A stretch of DNA of 64,000 bases from Flavobacteriaceae bacterium. Its GTDB lineage: Bacteria > Bacteroidota > Bacteroidia > Flavobacteriales > Flavobacteriaceae. Positions 46,142 to 54,667 of the stretch are shown here, in pieces. Position numbers and translations under genes: made by a program. The notes under the pieces were generated by a model, which saw nothing but the letters and a program-made list of their open reading frames with translations, ran no database searches and had not been told where the DNA came from. Position 1 is the first letter of the stretch, and the number at the start of each line of letters is the position of its first letter. Location: contig PKDQ01000011.1 in assembly GCA_002862645.1 (NCBI GenBank), positions 1 through 64,000 of the forward strand. Reading direction: 5' to 3'.

Positions 46142-47029
46142 ATGCTTATGATAAAAATCTCTGAAAACAAATGGTTGTACCTTTTTTTACTTTCATTAAT
46201 TTGGGGAAGTTCATACATCCTTATTAAGCGTGGGCTCGTTGGACTTTCGCCCATTGAATTGGGAAGTGTACGCATTGTTATCAGTACTATTTTCTTGCTT
46301 ATTTTAGGCTTTAATTCATTGTCAGGGTTAAGCCGATATCATTGGAAATGGTTGATTATAACAGGGTTTTTAGGTACTTTTTTTCCTTCTTTCTTTTTTG
46401 CTTTTGCTCAGTTGCACATCGACTCGTCTGTTGCGGCTATTTTGAATTCGTTAACACCAATATTTACTGTACTGGTGGGAATTACTCTTTTTGCTACTCG
46501 TATGCTTGCACGTCAGTATTTTGGAGTTGTACTCGGATTTGTAGGTTCTTTAGGTTTAGTTTGGGGAGGAGCACAAATCAACCCTAATCAACCCATTGGC
46601 TATGTATTACTTATCATAAGCGCATCGATGTGCTATGCAATCAATATTCATTTCCTCAAACATAAGTTGTCAGCCGTATCTCCAATGGCCATGACCTTAG
46701 GAAATTTTATTGCTATTCTCCCTCCAGCATTGATCATGCTGTTCTTTTCAGATTTCTTTTCATTTCAAAAGCTGCAAAAACCTGAAGTAATTACGAGCTT
46801 GGGTTATGTGGTTACGCTTGCATTTTTTGGTACGGCAATAGCTAAAGTGATGTTCAACCGATTTGTAAAAATGGCATCTACTGTTTTTGTGTCATCGGTA
46901 ACATACACCCTTCCTATAGTTGCCCTTTTTTGGGGCACCTTGGATGGAGAGAAAATAAGCGGTTACCAGTTATTATCCACCGTGGTAATACTTGTAGGCG
47001 TTTCTTTAGCACACAAGAAAAACAAGTAG
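46142..47029 (+). CDS. EamA-family (drug/metabolite) transporter
   Basis: 295 aa with ten hydrophobic helices in two EamA repeats ('LFLLSLIWGSSYILIKRG' starts the first, 'GYVLLIISASMCYAINIHF' the second). Members export amino acids, nucleosides or drugs; the substrate cannot be told. ATGs at 46142 and 46148 are both possible. Convergent with the M16 peptidase gene, 7 nt apart. Confidence 0.88.
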   Translation: MLMIKISENKWLYLFLLSLIWGSSYILIKRGLVGLSPIELGSVRIVISTIFLLILGFNSLSGLSRYHWKWLIITGFLGTFFPSFFFAFAQLHIDSSVAAILNSLTPIFTVLVGITLFATRMLARQYFGVVLGFVGSLGLVWGGAQINPNQPIGYVLLIISASMCYAINIHFLKHKLSAVSPMAMTLGNFIAILPPALIMLFFSDFFSFQKLQKPEVITSLGYVVTLAFFGTAIAKVMFNRFVKMASTVFVSSVTYTLPIVALFWGTLDGEKISGYQLLSTVVILVGVSLAHKKNK

Positions 47030-47036
47030 CTTACTG

Positions 47037-49085
47037 CTAGTTTGGATTAACGACAGCTTCTTTTAGAGTTAGAGAAATTTCCTGTCCTCCTAAATTAAAG
47101 CTTTTCTCACTGGGCAATACTAAGCCTGAAATTTCTTTATAATTAGGATAATCTGTGTTGTTTGTTTGCATCTGTCCATTGAAGTTTACCATTGTAGATT
47201 CTTTGATCTTCAAGCCTGTTTCTTTGCTGTAGTAGTTTGTGTAACTAACCCCAACTCCAGGCACTTTAACCACATAAACTTCAGTATCATTCACGTTTTC
47301 TATTCCCTCTAAAACAGCCTCACCACTTGCAAGTAAGCCGATTTCTGGCACAACTCCTAAAGATTTTTTAAGATCGTCATAAATCAGTTTGGGTAAATCC
47401 ATTTTATTTGGCCCCTGCTTCATAAAGGCACCTTGATCTCCTACAACACTCGTCATCATGGCGTTTCCACCAACTGAAATGACTTGTTTTTGGTTGTTTG
47501 TTGAATAGGTTTCTTCAACCTTAATGTCCATTTGCATAAAAGTTCCTTTGTATATTAGCTTAATCTCTTTCAGGTCACTCAACGTATAGACACCTGTCTT
47601 ATCGATATGATTAGCTAAAATACTTGCCGCCGTAACACCATCTGCAACAGCAATTTTTCTTGGGCGTTCAATAGACATGCCATATTTGTCGTAATAGTTA
47701 ACGGGAAGTCGCTTTCCGTTAAAATCTACCTTCTCAAGATTGTCAAGAATATCAACACCCTTGCCTGTTACAACTACTCTTGCTTGGTCTACATTAAAGT
47801 ATTGTTGTGCTACTTTTCTAACATCTTCAGCAGTAACGGCATTAATTTTATCTAAATAGGTTTTATAAAAGTCTTGGTCAAGGTCTTCAGTTGCAATATC
47901 TAGTGCAAATTGTGCAATAGTCGAAGGTCTTTCTAAAGAACGAACAAAACTACCCACATACTTAGCCTTTGCCTTTTTTAATTCATTATCCGTAACCAAG
48001 TCAGTGCGTATGCGCTTCACTTCATTCAATAGTTCAACGACAGCGCTATCTGTGACCTCGTTTCTTACGCTTGCAGATGCGCGAAAACGTGCTGCGGTCC
48101 GCTTGTTGTTTCCAATGCTTGAGTATGCACCATAGGTATATCCTTTGTCTTCGCGTAGATTTAGAAATAAACGCGCTTCACCTCCACCACCAAGTATGGA
48201 GTTTGCCATCAATACCGCAAAATATGCTGGATCTTTTTTAGCTAGGTTTAAAGTACTTTGAATTACAACTTCTGATTGAACAGCATTAGGCATATTCACA
48301 AAATCTATTTGTGTGCTGTAAGCATTATTTACTTCCGGGATTGGACTTGAAGCAACAGGATTAGGCTTCCATTTTCCAAAATACTTTTTAACAAGTGGAC
48401 GAACGGATTCCATATCAATATCACCAACAATAACCAAATAAGCATTATTGGGTCTAAACCTGAAGTCGTAAAACCGCTGAATATCTGCTAACTTGATATT
48501 ATTGATGGTACCAGGTATTGTGTATTCTCCGTAAGGGTGATTTCCTCCGTATGCCAATAGTCTTTCAACACGTCTAGCTGCAGTGGTAACATCCTTTTCA
48601 GATGACTTTAATGCATCAATGATTAAGTCACGCTCTTTTGTAAATTCTTCTTCTGTAAAGTTAGGATTTATGGCTGCTTCGGCCATCATCTGGAAAGTTC
48701 TTTCAAAATAACGTGTCAAGGATTGGGCAAATGCACCAGACGAGCTGATGTTGATGTTGGCCCCCATGAAATCTACTTCATCATAGAAATCATCCTTAGC
48801 TATTTTTTTAGAACCTTTTCCTAGCAAGCTACCAGTTAGGTCGCTTAAACCTGCTTTAATTCCCTCTAAGATGGGTGGATTGTCCAAAGTTAAGCTTGCG
48901 CTTACTTGCGGGAGTTTTTTGTTTTCAACCAACATCACGGTTAAGCCATTTTTTAGTGTGTATTGTTGTGGCTCTTTAACTTGAATGGTAGGGGCTGGAC
49001 CAGGAACGGGCTGCTTGCTTCGGTCAATTTGACCAACTGCAGAGAACGCCAGTAATAATGTAAATAATACGAGTAATTTTTTCAT
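47037..49085 (-). CDS. M16-family peptidase, non-catalytic partner
   Basis: 682 aa: a signal peptide ending 'FSAVGQ' (about 19) and two M16 domains, plus a C-terminal extension (about 480-682). The zinc motif HxxEH is missing: its place reads 'GLSDLTGSLLGKGSKK'. The R/Y pair region 'DKGYTYGAYSSIG' is kept. This is the pattern of the non-catalytic subunit of a heterodimeric M16 protease. I chose the ATG at 49085, which starts the signal peptide; the longer frame only overlaps the preceding gene. Confidence 0.9.
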   Translation of the reverse strand: MKKLLVLFTLLLAFSAVGQIDRSKQPVPGPAPTIQVKEPQQYTLKNGLTVMLVENKKLPQVSASLTLDNPPILEGIKAGLSDLTGSLLGKGSKKIAKDDFYDEVDFMGANINISSSGAFAQSLTRYFERTFQMMAEAAINPNFTEEEFTKERDLIIDALKSSEKDVTTAARRVERLLAYGGNHPYGEYTIPGTINNIKLADIQRFYDFRFRPNNAYLVIVGDIDMESVRPLVKKYFGKWKPNPVASSPIPEVNNAYSTQIDFVNMPNAVQSEVVIQSTLNLAKKDPAYFAVLMANSILGGGGEARLFLNLREDKGYTYGAYSSIGNNKRTAARFRASASVRNEVTDSAVVELLNEVKRIRTDLVTDNELKKAKAKYVGSFVRSLERPSTIAQFALDIATEDLDQDFYKTYLDKINAVTAEDVRKVAQQYFNVDQARVVVTGKGVDILDNLEKVDFNGKRLPVNYYDKYGMSIERPRKIAVADGVTAASILANHIDKTGVYTLSDLKEIKLIYKGTFMQMDIKVEETYSTNNQKQVISVGGNAMMTSVVGDQGAFMKQGPNKMDLPKLIYDDLKKSLGVVPEIGLLASGEAVLEGIENVNDTEVYVVKVPGVGVSYTNYYSKETGLKIKESTMVNFNGQMQTNNTDYPNYKEISGLVLPSEKSFNLGGQEISLTLKEAVVNPN

Positions 49086-49095
49086 GACAATGGGT

Positions 49096-50412
49096 TTAGT
49101 TAGCGGCTTCTTCTTCTGGTAAGTATTCAAGTACCAAGCGTTGATTTTTATTCAAATATTTGTTGGCTACTTCTCTGATTTCTTCGCGAGTAATGGAGCG
49201 GTATATGTCAATTTCGCTATTGATTAAATTGGTGTTTCCAAATAACATATAGTATCGGGCAAGTGAATTGGCAATTCCCTCTACGGAAGCATTTGAGCTT
49301 ACAAATCCGTTTTCAAATTTGTTGAGTAGTTTTTGGTAATCACGCTGTGAAATAAGCTTCTCTTTTAATGTAGCGATTTCATCGTCCATTTCTGTTATAA
49401 GGTCCGTTAGCTTAAAGTCTCCTTGCGGTAAGCCGAAAATTACATACATGCCATAATCTTCTTGGGCAATGTTTATTGCTCCCGACTGGAGCGCCATTTT
49501 CTTTTCATCGACCAAACGTTTGTAGAGTTTGGAACTTGGGCCGTCGCTCAAATATGTAGAAATCATGTCTAAAACACGTGATTCTCTACTTTTAAAAGAG
49601 GGCGTGCGATAGGCCGTAATAATGGCAGGAATTTGAATGTTGCTATCAAAAGCCTCCGCTTTTAAGGCTTCTTGAATTGGATCTTCCTTTATCGAAACTC
49701 TTTCAATGTCTTTTCCTCTAGGAATGGTTCCAAAATAGTTTTGAACCATTTCTTTGGTTTTATCCATGTCAATATCTCCAGCTACAACCAAAACGGCATT
49801 GTTGGGTACGTAGAATTTTTTATTAAATGCTAAAAATTCGTCAAGTGTAGCGGAATCTAGGTGTTCCATCTCGCCAATAGTGGTCCAGCGATAGGGATGT
49901 TTGGAAAACAGGTGCTTCTTTACGTTTTCTAAAAATTTGCCGTAAGGCTGATTGTCAACACGTAATCGTTTTTCTTCTTTTACCACTTCGTTTTGAGTAT
50001 CAACACCGTCTTGTTCGATAATGGGGTGTAGCATACGTTCAGATTCCATCCAAAGGCCAAGCTCTAGGTTGTTTGAAGGAAAGACTTCGTAATAATAGGT
50101 ACGATCGTCTGTGGTATTGGCGTTATTTGACCCCCCATTTTCGGTTACTATAGAGAACCATGCGCCGTTTTCAATATTTTTTGTGCCTTCAAAAAGCAGG
50201 TGCTCAAAAAAATGCGCAAACCCTGTGCGGTCAGGTTGTTCGTCTTTCGCACCAACATGGTACATAACAGAAGTGGTTACAACAGGGGCAGTGTTGTCTT
50301 GGTGCAGTATCACATGTAGGCCATTTGATAAATCGTATTCTTCAAAAGAAACGGATTGGGCACCTGCAAAGCCCATAACAAATAGTATAATTAAGGATAA
50401 TCTATGTTTCAT
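49096..50412 (-). CDS. M16-family zinc peptidase, catalytic partner
   Basis: 438 aa with a signal peptide ending 'GFAGAQ' (about 19) and two M16 domains. The inverted zinc motif HxxEH is intact in 'FAHFFEHLLFEGT', with the distal Glu about 75 residues on in 'EVVKEEKRL'. Periplasmic or surface-exposed. It precedes the non-catalytic subunit by 10 nt, so the two probably assemble as a clam-shell heterodimer. Confidence 0.92.
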   Translation of the reverse strand: MKHRLSLIILFVMGFAGAQSVSFEEYDLSNGLHVILHQDNTAPVVTTSVMYHVGAKDEQPDRTGFAHFFEHLLFEGTKNIENGAWFSIVTENGGSNNANTTDDRTYYYEVFPSNNLELGLWMESERMLHPIIEQDGVDTQNEVVKEEKRLRVDNQPYGKFLENVKKHLFSKHPYRWTTIGEMEHLDSATLDEFLAFNKKFYVPNNAVLVVAGDIDMDKTKEMVQNYFGTIPRGKDIERVSIKEDPIQEALKAEAFDSNIQIPAIITAYRTPSFKSRESRVLDMISTYLSDGPSSKLYKRLVDEKKMALQSGAINIAQEDYGMYVIFGLPQGDFKLTDLITEMDDEIATLKEKLISQRDYQKLLNKFENGFVSSNASVEGIANSLARYYMLFGNTNLINSEIDIYRSITREEIREVANKYLNKNQRLVLEYLPEEEAAN

Positions 50413-50499
50413 GATTGAAAAGATATTAGCCTATAAAGGTAATTAATTTGAAAGAATTATTTTATAATCAGCTAAAAGTAATGATACCGCATAAAAATA

Positions 50500-50530
50500 T
50501 TGCCTGATACAATACAAGATTGTATATTTG
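50500..50530 (+). promoter_or_regulatory. Promoter of rplU-rpmA
   Basis: TTG (50500-50502), a 20-nt spacer and TATATTTG (50523-50530). Transcription should start near 50536, about 30 nt before rplU. Confidence 0.78.
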
Positions 50531-50566
50531 GCCCCGCTTTAATAAGAAGCGTTTAAAATAAAAGAT

Positions 50567-51094
50567 ATGTTTGCAATCGTAGATATAGCAGGGCAGCAAT
50601 TTAAAGTTGCAAAAGACCAGAAGGTATTTGTACACCGTTTGGACGCCAAAACAGGAGACAAGGTTTCTTTTGACCAAGTCTTTATGTTGGCTGACGGAGA
50701 CAAGGTTACCGTAGGCGCCCCGGCTGTAACCAATGCATCAGTAGAAGCAAAAGTGGTTCGTCACCTAAAGGATGACAAAGTAATAGTATTCAAAAAGAAA
50801 CGCCGCAAAGGATACCGTGTTAAAAACGGTCACCGCCAATCGTTGACAGAAATTGTTATCGAGTCTGTTGGAGTTGGTAAAGCCAAAAAGGCTGCACCAA
50901 AGACCAAAACGGAAGCACCAAAAGCCAAAGCAGAAGCACCAAAGGCTGTAAAAAAAGATGCCCCTAAAGCAGCTGCTGATTTTTCTTCAAAAACAGTAGC
51001 TGAGTTAAAGGAGCTAGCCAAAGCAGCAGGCGTTGCGGGAATTTCATCTATGAAAAAAGCCGAATTGATTGCGGCACTTGAAACAAAAAAATAA
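50567..51094 (+). CDS. rplU: 50S ribosomal protein L21 with C-terminal extension
   Basis: The L21 core is residues 1-103, complete with 'KKKRRKGYRVKNGHRQSLTEI'. It continues through an Ala/Pro/Lys linker (about 104-140) into a 35-residue helical module ('TVAELKELAKAAGVAGIS', then 'MKKAELIAAL') that resembles SAP/Rho-N/HeH nucleic-acid-binding helices. Total 175 aa against about 103 in E. coli. Such extensions are known in Bacteroidota L21. Linked to rpmA by 11 nt. Confidence 0.95.
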   Translation: MFAIVDIAGQQFKVAKDQKVFVHRLDAKTGDKVSFDQVFMLADGDKVTVGAPAVTNASVEAKVVRHLKDDKVIVFKKKRRKGYRVKNGHRQSLTEIVIESVGVGKAKKAAPKTKTEAPKAKAEAPKAVKKDAPKAAADFSSKTVAELKELAKAAGVAGISSMKKAELIAALETKK

Positions 51095-51105
51095 AAGATT
51101 AAGCC

Positions 51106-51363
51106 ATGGCACACAAAAAAGGAGTAGGTAGTTCCAAGAACGGTAGAGAATCGGAATCGAAACGTTTAGGCGTTAAGATATTTGGTGGACAACATGCCAT
51201 CGCTGGGAATATTATTGTTCGTCAACGCGGTACGGCACATCACCCAGGAGACAACGTATATTTAGGCAAAGACCACACACTTCACGCTAGAGTGGACGGC
51301 GTTGTGCGTTTTACTAAAAAGAAAAACAATCGCTCGTACGTTTCTATTGATCCTGTACAGTAA
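51106..51363 (+). CDS. rpmA: 50S ribosomal protein L27
   Basis: 85 aa, starting '[24 protein letters not shown]'. It lies near the peptidyl-transferase centre. There is no N-terminal cleavable extension of the Firmicutes type. Standard partner of rplU. Confidence 0.97.
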   Translation: MAHKKGVGSSKNGRESESKRLGVKIFGGQHAIAGNIIVRQRGTAHHPGDNVYLGKDHTLHARVDGVVRFTKKKNNRSYVSIDPVQ

Positions 51364-51390
51364 TAAACAGTAAACAACAACAAAAAAACA

Positions 51391-51416
51391 AAACCCTGCC
51401 ATTGGCGGGGTTTTTT
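51391..51416 (+). terminator. Intrinsic terminator after rpmA
   Basis: AAACCCTGCC (51391-51400), loop ATT, GGCGGGGTTT (51404-51413), ten pairs with one G-T wobble, then T6 to 51416. Confidence 0.93.
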
Positions 51417-51432
51417 GTTAGCCACCACATCT

Positions 51433-51456
51433 AAATCGCTTTAAGCCAAGCGATTT
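51433..51456. other. Orphan perfect hairpin between two terminators
   Basis: AAATCGCTT (51433-51441), loop TAAGCC, AAGCGATTT (51448-51456): nine perfect pairs. No T-run follows on either strand. It lies in the 170-nt gap between the rpmA and ahcY terminators. The function is unknown. Confidence 0.4.
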
Positions 51457-51485
51457 GACAATAAGCGTTCTTGAAAACGACAAAT

Positions 51486-51514
51486 AAAAAAACCGAGACA
51501 TTAGCCTCGGTTTT
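51486..51514 (-). terminator. Intrinsic terminator after ahcY
   Basis: On the minus strand AAAACCGAG (51514-51506) pairs with CTCGGTTTT (51497-51489), loop of eight, followed by further T. The stem also has a short T-run on the plus strand. Confidence 0.88.
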
Positions 51515-51537
51515 AGATACATTACTTGATTGCTGTT

Positions 51538-52854
51538 TTAGTAGCGGTAGTACTCGGGTTTATAAGGTCCTTGTACAGGAACACTGATATAATCCGCTTG
51601 GTCCTTGTCTAACTCTTCAAGTTCAACGCCTAACTTATCTAGGTGTAAACGCGCTACTTTTTCGTCCAAGTGTTTTGGTAACATATATACCTTGTTTTCG
51701 TAACTATCCGCATTTTTCCAAAGCTCTATTTGTGCCAAAGTTTGGTTGGTAAACGAGTTGCTCATTACAAAACTAGGGTGGCCCGTAGCACATCCTAGGT
51801 TTACTAACCTTCCCTCAGCTAGTACAATAATATCTTTACCTTCGACAGTGTATTTGTCCACTTGTGGTTTAATTTCTACTTTGCTTTCGCCGTAGTTTCC
51901 GTTTAACCAAGCCATGTCAATTTCGTTATCAAAGTGACCAATGTTACATACAATGGCTTTGTCTTTCATGGCACGGAAATGACGCTCAGCAACAATGTCT
52001 TTGTTACCTGTAGCGGTAACGATAATATCGGCATGGCCGATGACAGTATCTAATTTTTTTACTTCAAAACCGTCCATAGACGCTTGAAGTGCACAAATCG
52101 GATCAATTTCAGTAACGGTAACGATAGCACCAGCACCCTGGAAAGAAGCAACGGTACCCTTGCCTACATCGCCATAACCTGCAACAACCACGCGTTTTCC
52201 AGCCAACATGATATCAGTTGCTCTGCGTACTGCATCCACAGCTGATTCTTTACAACCGTATTTGTTGTCAAACTTAGATTTGGTTACCGAATCATTTACG
52301 TTAATGGCAGGTAATGGTAGCGTGCCGTTTTGCATACGCTCATACAAGCGGTGAACACCCGTAGTGGTTTCTTCTGAAAGCCCTTTAATACCTATGGCAA
52401 GTTCTGGAAATTCATCAAGAATCATATTGGTTAGATCACCACCATCATCCAAAATTAGGTTTAAGGGTTTGCGATCTTCACCAAAAAATATCGTTTGTTC
52501 AATACACCAATTAAATTCTTCTTCACTCATGCCTTTCCACGCATAGACGGGAATACCAGCCGCAGCAATAGCCGCAGCAGCGTGGTCTTGAGTAGAAAAT
52601 ATATTACACGAACTCCATGTTACTTCGGCACCTAGTGCCGTAAGCGTTTCAATTAGCACAGCTGTTTGAATGGTCATGTGCAAACATCCTGCGATGCGGG
52701 CACCCTTGAGTGGTTGCTCAGCTCCGTATTCTTCACGTAATGCCATGAGGCCAGGCATTTCTGCCTCGGCAAGTTCAATTTCTTTTCTTCCCCAGTCGGC
52801 CAAAGAAATATCTTTGACTTTGTAAGGCACGTAAGTAGTCGTTTTCGTGTCCAT
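51538..52854 (-). CDS. ahcY: Adenosylhomocysteinase
   Basis: Hydrolyses S-adenosylhomocysteine to adenosine and homocysteine, removing product inhibition of methyltransferases. NAD-binding '[16 protein letters not shown]', '[13 protein letters not shown]', '[20 protein letters not shown]' and the C-terminal '[18 protein letters not shown]' and 'YKPEYYRY' are canonical. 438 aa from the ATG at 52854; the upstream ATG at 52878 lies within a base or two of the predicted transcription start, so it cannot be used. Confidence 0.96.
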   Translation of the reverse strand: MDTKTTTYVPYKVKDISLADWGRKEIELAEAEMPGLMALREEYGAEQPLKGARIAGCLHMTIQTAVLIETLTALGAEVTWSSCNIFSTQDHAAAAIAAAGIPVYAWKGMSEEEFNWCIEQTIFFGEDRKPLNLILDDGGDLTNMILDEFPELAIGIKGLSEETTTGVHRLYERMQNGTLPLPAINVNDSVTKSKFDNKYGCKESAVDAVRRATDIMLAGKRVVVAGYGDVGKGTVASFQGAGAIVTVTEIDPICALQASMDGFEVKKLDTVIGHADIIVTATGNKDIVAERHFRAMKDKAIVCNIGHFDNEIDMAWLNGNYGESKVEIKPQVDKYTVEGKDIIVLAEGRLVNLGCATGHPSFVMSNSFTNQTLAQIELWKNADSYENKVYMLPKHLDEKVARLHLDKLGVELEELDKDQADYISVPVQGPYKPEYYRY

Positions 52855-52859
52855 AGTTG

Positions 52860-52867
52860 TATATTTG
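52860..52867 (+). promoter_or_regulatory. -7 promoter box of the PPTase-pnuC operon
   Basis: TATATTTG fits TAnnTTTG on the plus strand, 36 nt before the phosphopantetheinyl transferase gene. It overlaps the transcribed leader of divergent ahcY. No TTG at the 20-nt spacing. Confidence 0.5.
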
Positions 52868-52886
52868 ATTTCTAGCAATTAGCGAG

Positions 52887-52917
52887 CAAATTTACAACAT
52901 ATCATGCCCATTTACAA
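52887..52917 (-). promoter_or_regulatory. Promoter of ahcY
   Basis: On the minus strand TTG (52917-52915), a 20-nt spacer and TAAATTTG (52894-52887). Transcription should start near 52880, leaving a leader of about 26 nt. Confidence 0.75.
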
Positions 52918-53518
52918 AAAGGACAAGATTTCTTATAATACCCGTTTTTTGGTGTGGCAAATAGACGAAACAGAAAATTGGTTACGCCAAGATATTGTAC
53001 TTACTGACATGTGTATCAACAGGTTAGAGGCTATGAAATCCAGCGTACACCGAAAAGGGTTTTTAAGCATTAGGCACTTATTAAAGGCACTAGGATACAC
53101 CCCTGTCGCATTGCATTATGATGTTTTTGGAAAACCGCATTTAGTTGATGGGAAGTTTATATCCATTACCCATTCTCACAATTTTGCTGCAATAGCTGTG
53201 GGTGACAATCCTCTTGGTGTTGATATTGAAAAAGAGCGACCCAAAGTACAGCGTATAGCACCTAAGTTCTTGCATAGTTCTGAGCGTATGTTAAACGAAT
53301 CAGACCGTTTTAGGACCACACAATGGTGCATAAAAGAAGCCGCCTACAAGGCATTTGGCAAAAAAGGACTGAGCTTTCTGCATCATATTAGAACTACCAA
53401 AATGGATTGTGAACATCCTGTTGCAGCAGTACAGACAGAAGAAGGAGTAATAGAATTAAAAAACTGGATTTATCATTGGCACCAATTTTCTTGTGCAGTA
53501 GTCCTTAAAACAAGCTGA
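52904..53518 (+). CDS. 4'-phosphopantetheinyl transferase superfamily protein
   Basis: Transfers phosphopantetheine from CoA to carrier proteins. Mg-binding D107-I-E109 in 'LGVDIEKERP' and the W141-C-I-K144-E145-A motif are present, in the two-half Sfp-type layout (204 aa). No carrier protein or synthase lies nearby, so the target is unknown. One base separates it from pnuC, and it opens an operon that ends in the DUF4301 gene. Confidence 0.88.
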   Translation: MPIYKKDKISYNTRFLVWQIDETENWLRQDIVLTDMCINRLEAMKSSVHRKGFLSIRHLLKALGYTPVALHYDVFGKPHLVDGKFISITHSHNFAAIAVGDNPLGVDIEKERPKVQRIAPKFLHSSERMLNESDRFRTTQWCIKEAAYKAFGKKGLSFLHHIRTTKMDCEHPVAAVQTEEGVIELKNWIYHWHQFSCAVVLKTS

Positions 53519-53519
53519 T

Positions 53520-54149
53520 ATGCAAGAGTTTATAGATATTCTTTTTGCCCAGTATACCACATATGCGCCCCTAGATATTACGTTAGAAATTATTGCATTA
53601 ATATTTGGGTTTCTAAGTGTTTGGTTTGCCAAACAGAATAACATTTGGGTGTTTCCAACAGGCCTTATTTCCACAGGAATATTTGTTTATTTGTTATACA
53701 ACTGGGCACTACTAGGAGATATGCTGATTAACGCCTACTATTTTGTCATGAGTATTTATGGTTGGTACATATGGACCCGAAAAACAGATGACGATTTTAC
53801 CCCTATATCACGCACCACAGCATTAGAAAAAAAGACTTCAGCCCTGATTTTTTTAACCACTCTCTTATTTGTTTATGCAGTATATCAGTCGGCTGATAAG
53901 TGGACCTCTTGGACGGCCGTTGTAGATACATGCACCACAGCTATATTTTTTGTAGGGATGTGGTTAATGGCGCGCAGAAAAATTGAAAATTGGCTTTTTT
54001 GGATTGTTGGTGATGTCATATCAGTCCCCTTATACTTTTATAAAGGACTTACTCTTACCTCCATTCAATACCTTATATTTACAGTCATTGCCATTTATGG
54101 ATATTTAGCATGGAAGAAAGCCTTAAGCAACACTCAAGCAGCTGTATAA
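53520..54149 (+). CDS. pnuC: PnuC-family vitamin transporter
   Basis: Membrane transporter of the PnuC/SWEET-like fold, moving nicotinamide riboside, thiamine or riboflavin by facilitated diffusion. Seven or eight hydrophobic segments in 209 aa; the signature W158-x2-W161-x3-D165 is in 'ENWLFWIVGDVIS'. Given the kinase that follows and the TPP riboswitch two genes on, a thiamine role (PnuT) is likely, but nicotinamide riboside cannot be excluded. The kinase gene overlaps by 40 nt. Confidence 0.88.
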   Translation: MQEFIDILFAQYTTYAPLDITLEIIALIFGFLSVWFAKQNNIWVFPTGLISTGIFVYLLYNWALLGDMLINAYYFVMSIYGWYIWTRKTDDDFTPISRTTALEKKTSALIFLTTLLFVYAVYQSADKWTSWTAVVDTCTTAIFFVGMWLMARRKIENWLFWIVGDVISVPLYFYKGLTLTSIQYLIFTVIAIYGYLAWKKALSNTQAAV

Positions 54150-54667
54150 GAGTTGTTTTTTTTGGACCTGAATCTACTGGGAAGACTACACTGGCTAAGG
54201 GGCTAGCTGAAATATATCAAACGAGATGGGTGCCCGAATTTGCACGTGAATACCTTGAAGAAAAACTAGAGCGAACTGGAGAAATATGTGCACCAGAAGA
54301 CATTTGGCCCATAGCTGTAGGGCAAATGAAATTAGAAAATAAAGCAGCCCAACATGGCAATACATTTTTGTTTTGTGACACAAACGTACTTACTACAGAA
54401 GTATATGCAAAAGCTTATTTTGATGGTTGGTGTGACACACGTCTTTTGGAAGCAAACAAAGTAAATCACTACGACATATACTTTTTAACCGATATTAACG
54501 TTCCTTTTGAAGAAGACTTGTTACGCGATCGTCCCCATCAACGCCAAGAGATGTTAGCCGCGTTTAAAAATGCGCTAAACGAATACAAAATTACCTACGT
54601 CATTTTAAAAGGTTCTTATGAGGCACGCATTTTGCAAGTCACGGACTATTTAAAACAATATGTATGA
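54110..54667 (+). CDS. NadR-like P-loop kinase
   Basis: 185 aa with a P-loop G19-P-E-S-T-G-K-T and 'LFCDTNVLTTEVYAKAYF', as in the ribosylnicotinamide kinase domain of NadR. It would phosphorylate and trap the vitamin brought in by PnuC. The N-terminal adenylyltransferase and repressor domains of NadR are absent. The substrate is uncertain: nicotinamide riboside by homology, thiamine by context. It overlaps pnuC by 40 nt and DUF4301 by 4 nt. Confidence 0.82.
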   Translation: MEESLKQHSSSCIRVVFFGPESTGKTTLAKGLAEIYQTRWVPEFAREYLEEKLERTGEICAPEDIWPIAVGQMKLENKAAQHGNTFLFCDTNVLTTEVYAKAYFDGWCDTRLLEANKVNHYDIYFLTDINVPFEEDLLRDRPHQRQEMLAAFKNALNEYKITYVILKGSYEARILQVTDYLKQYV

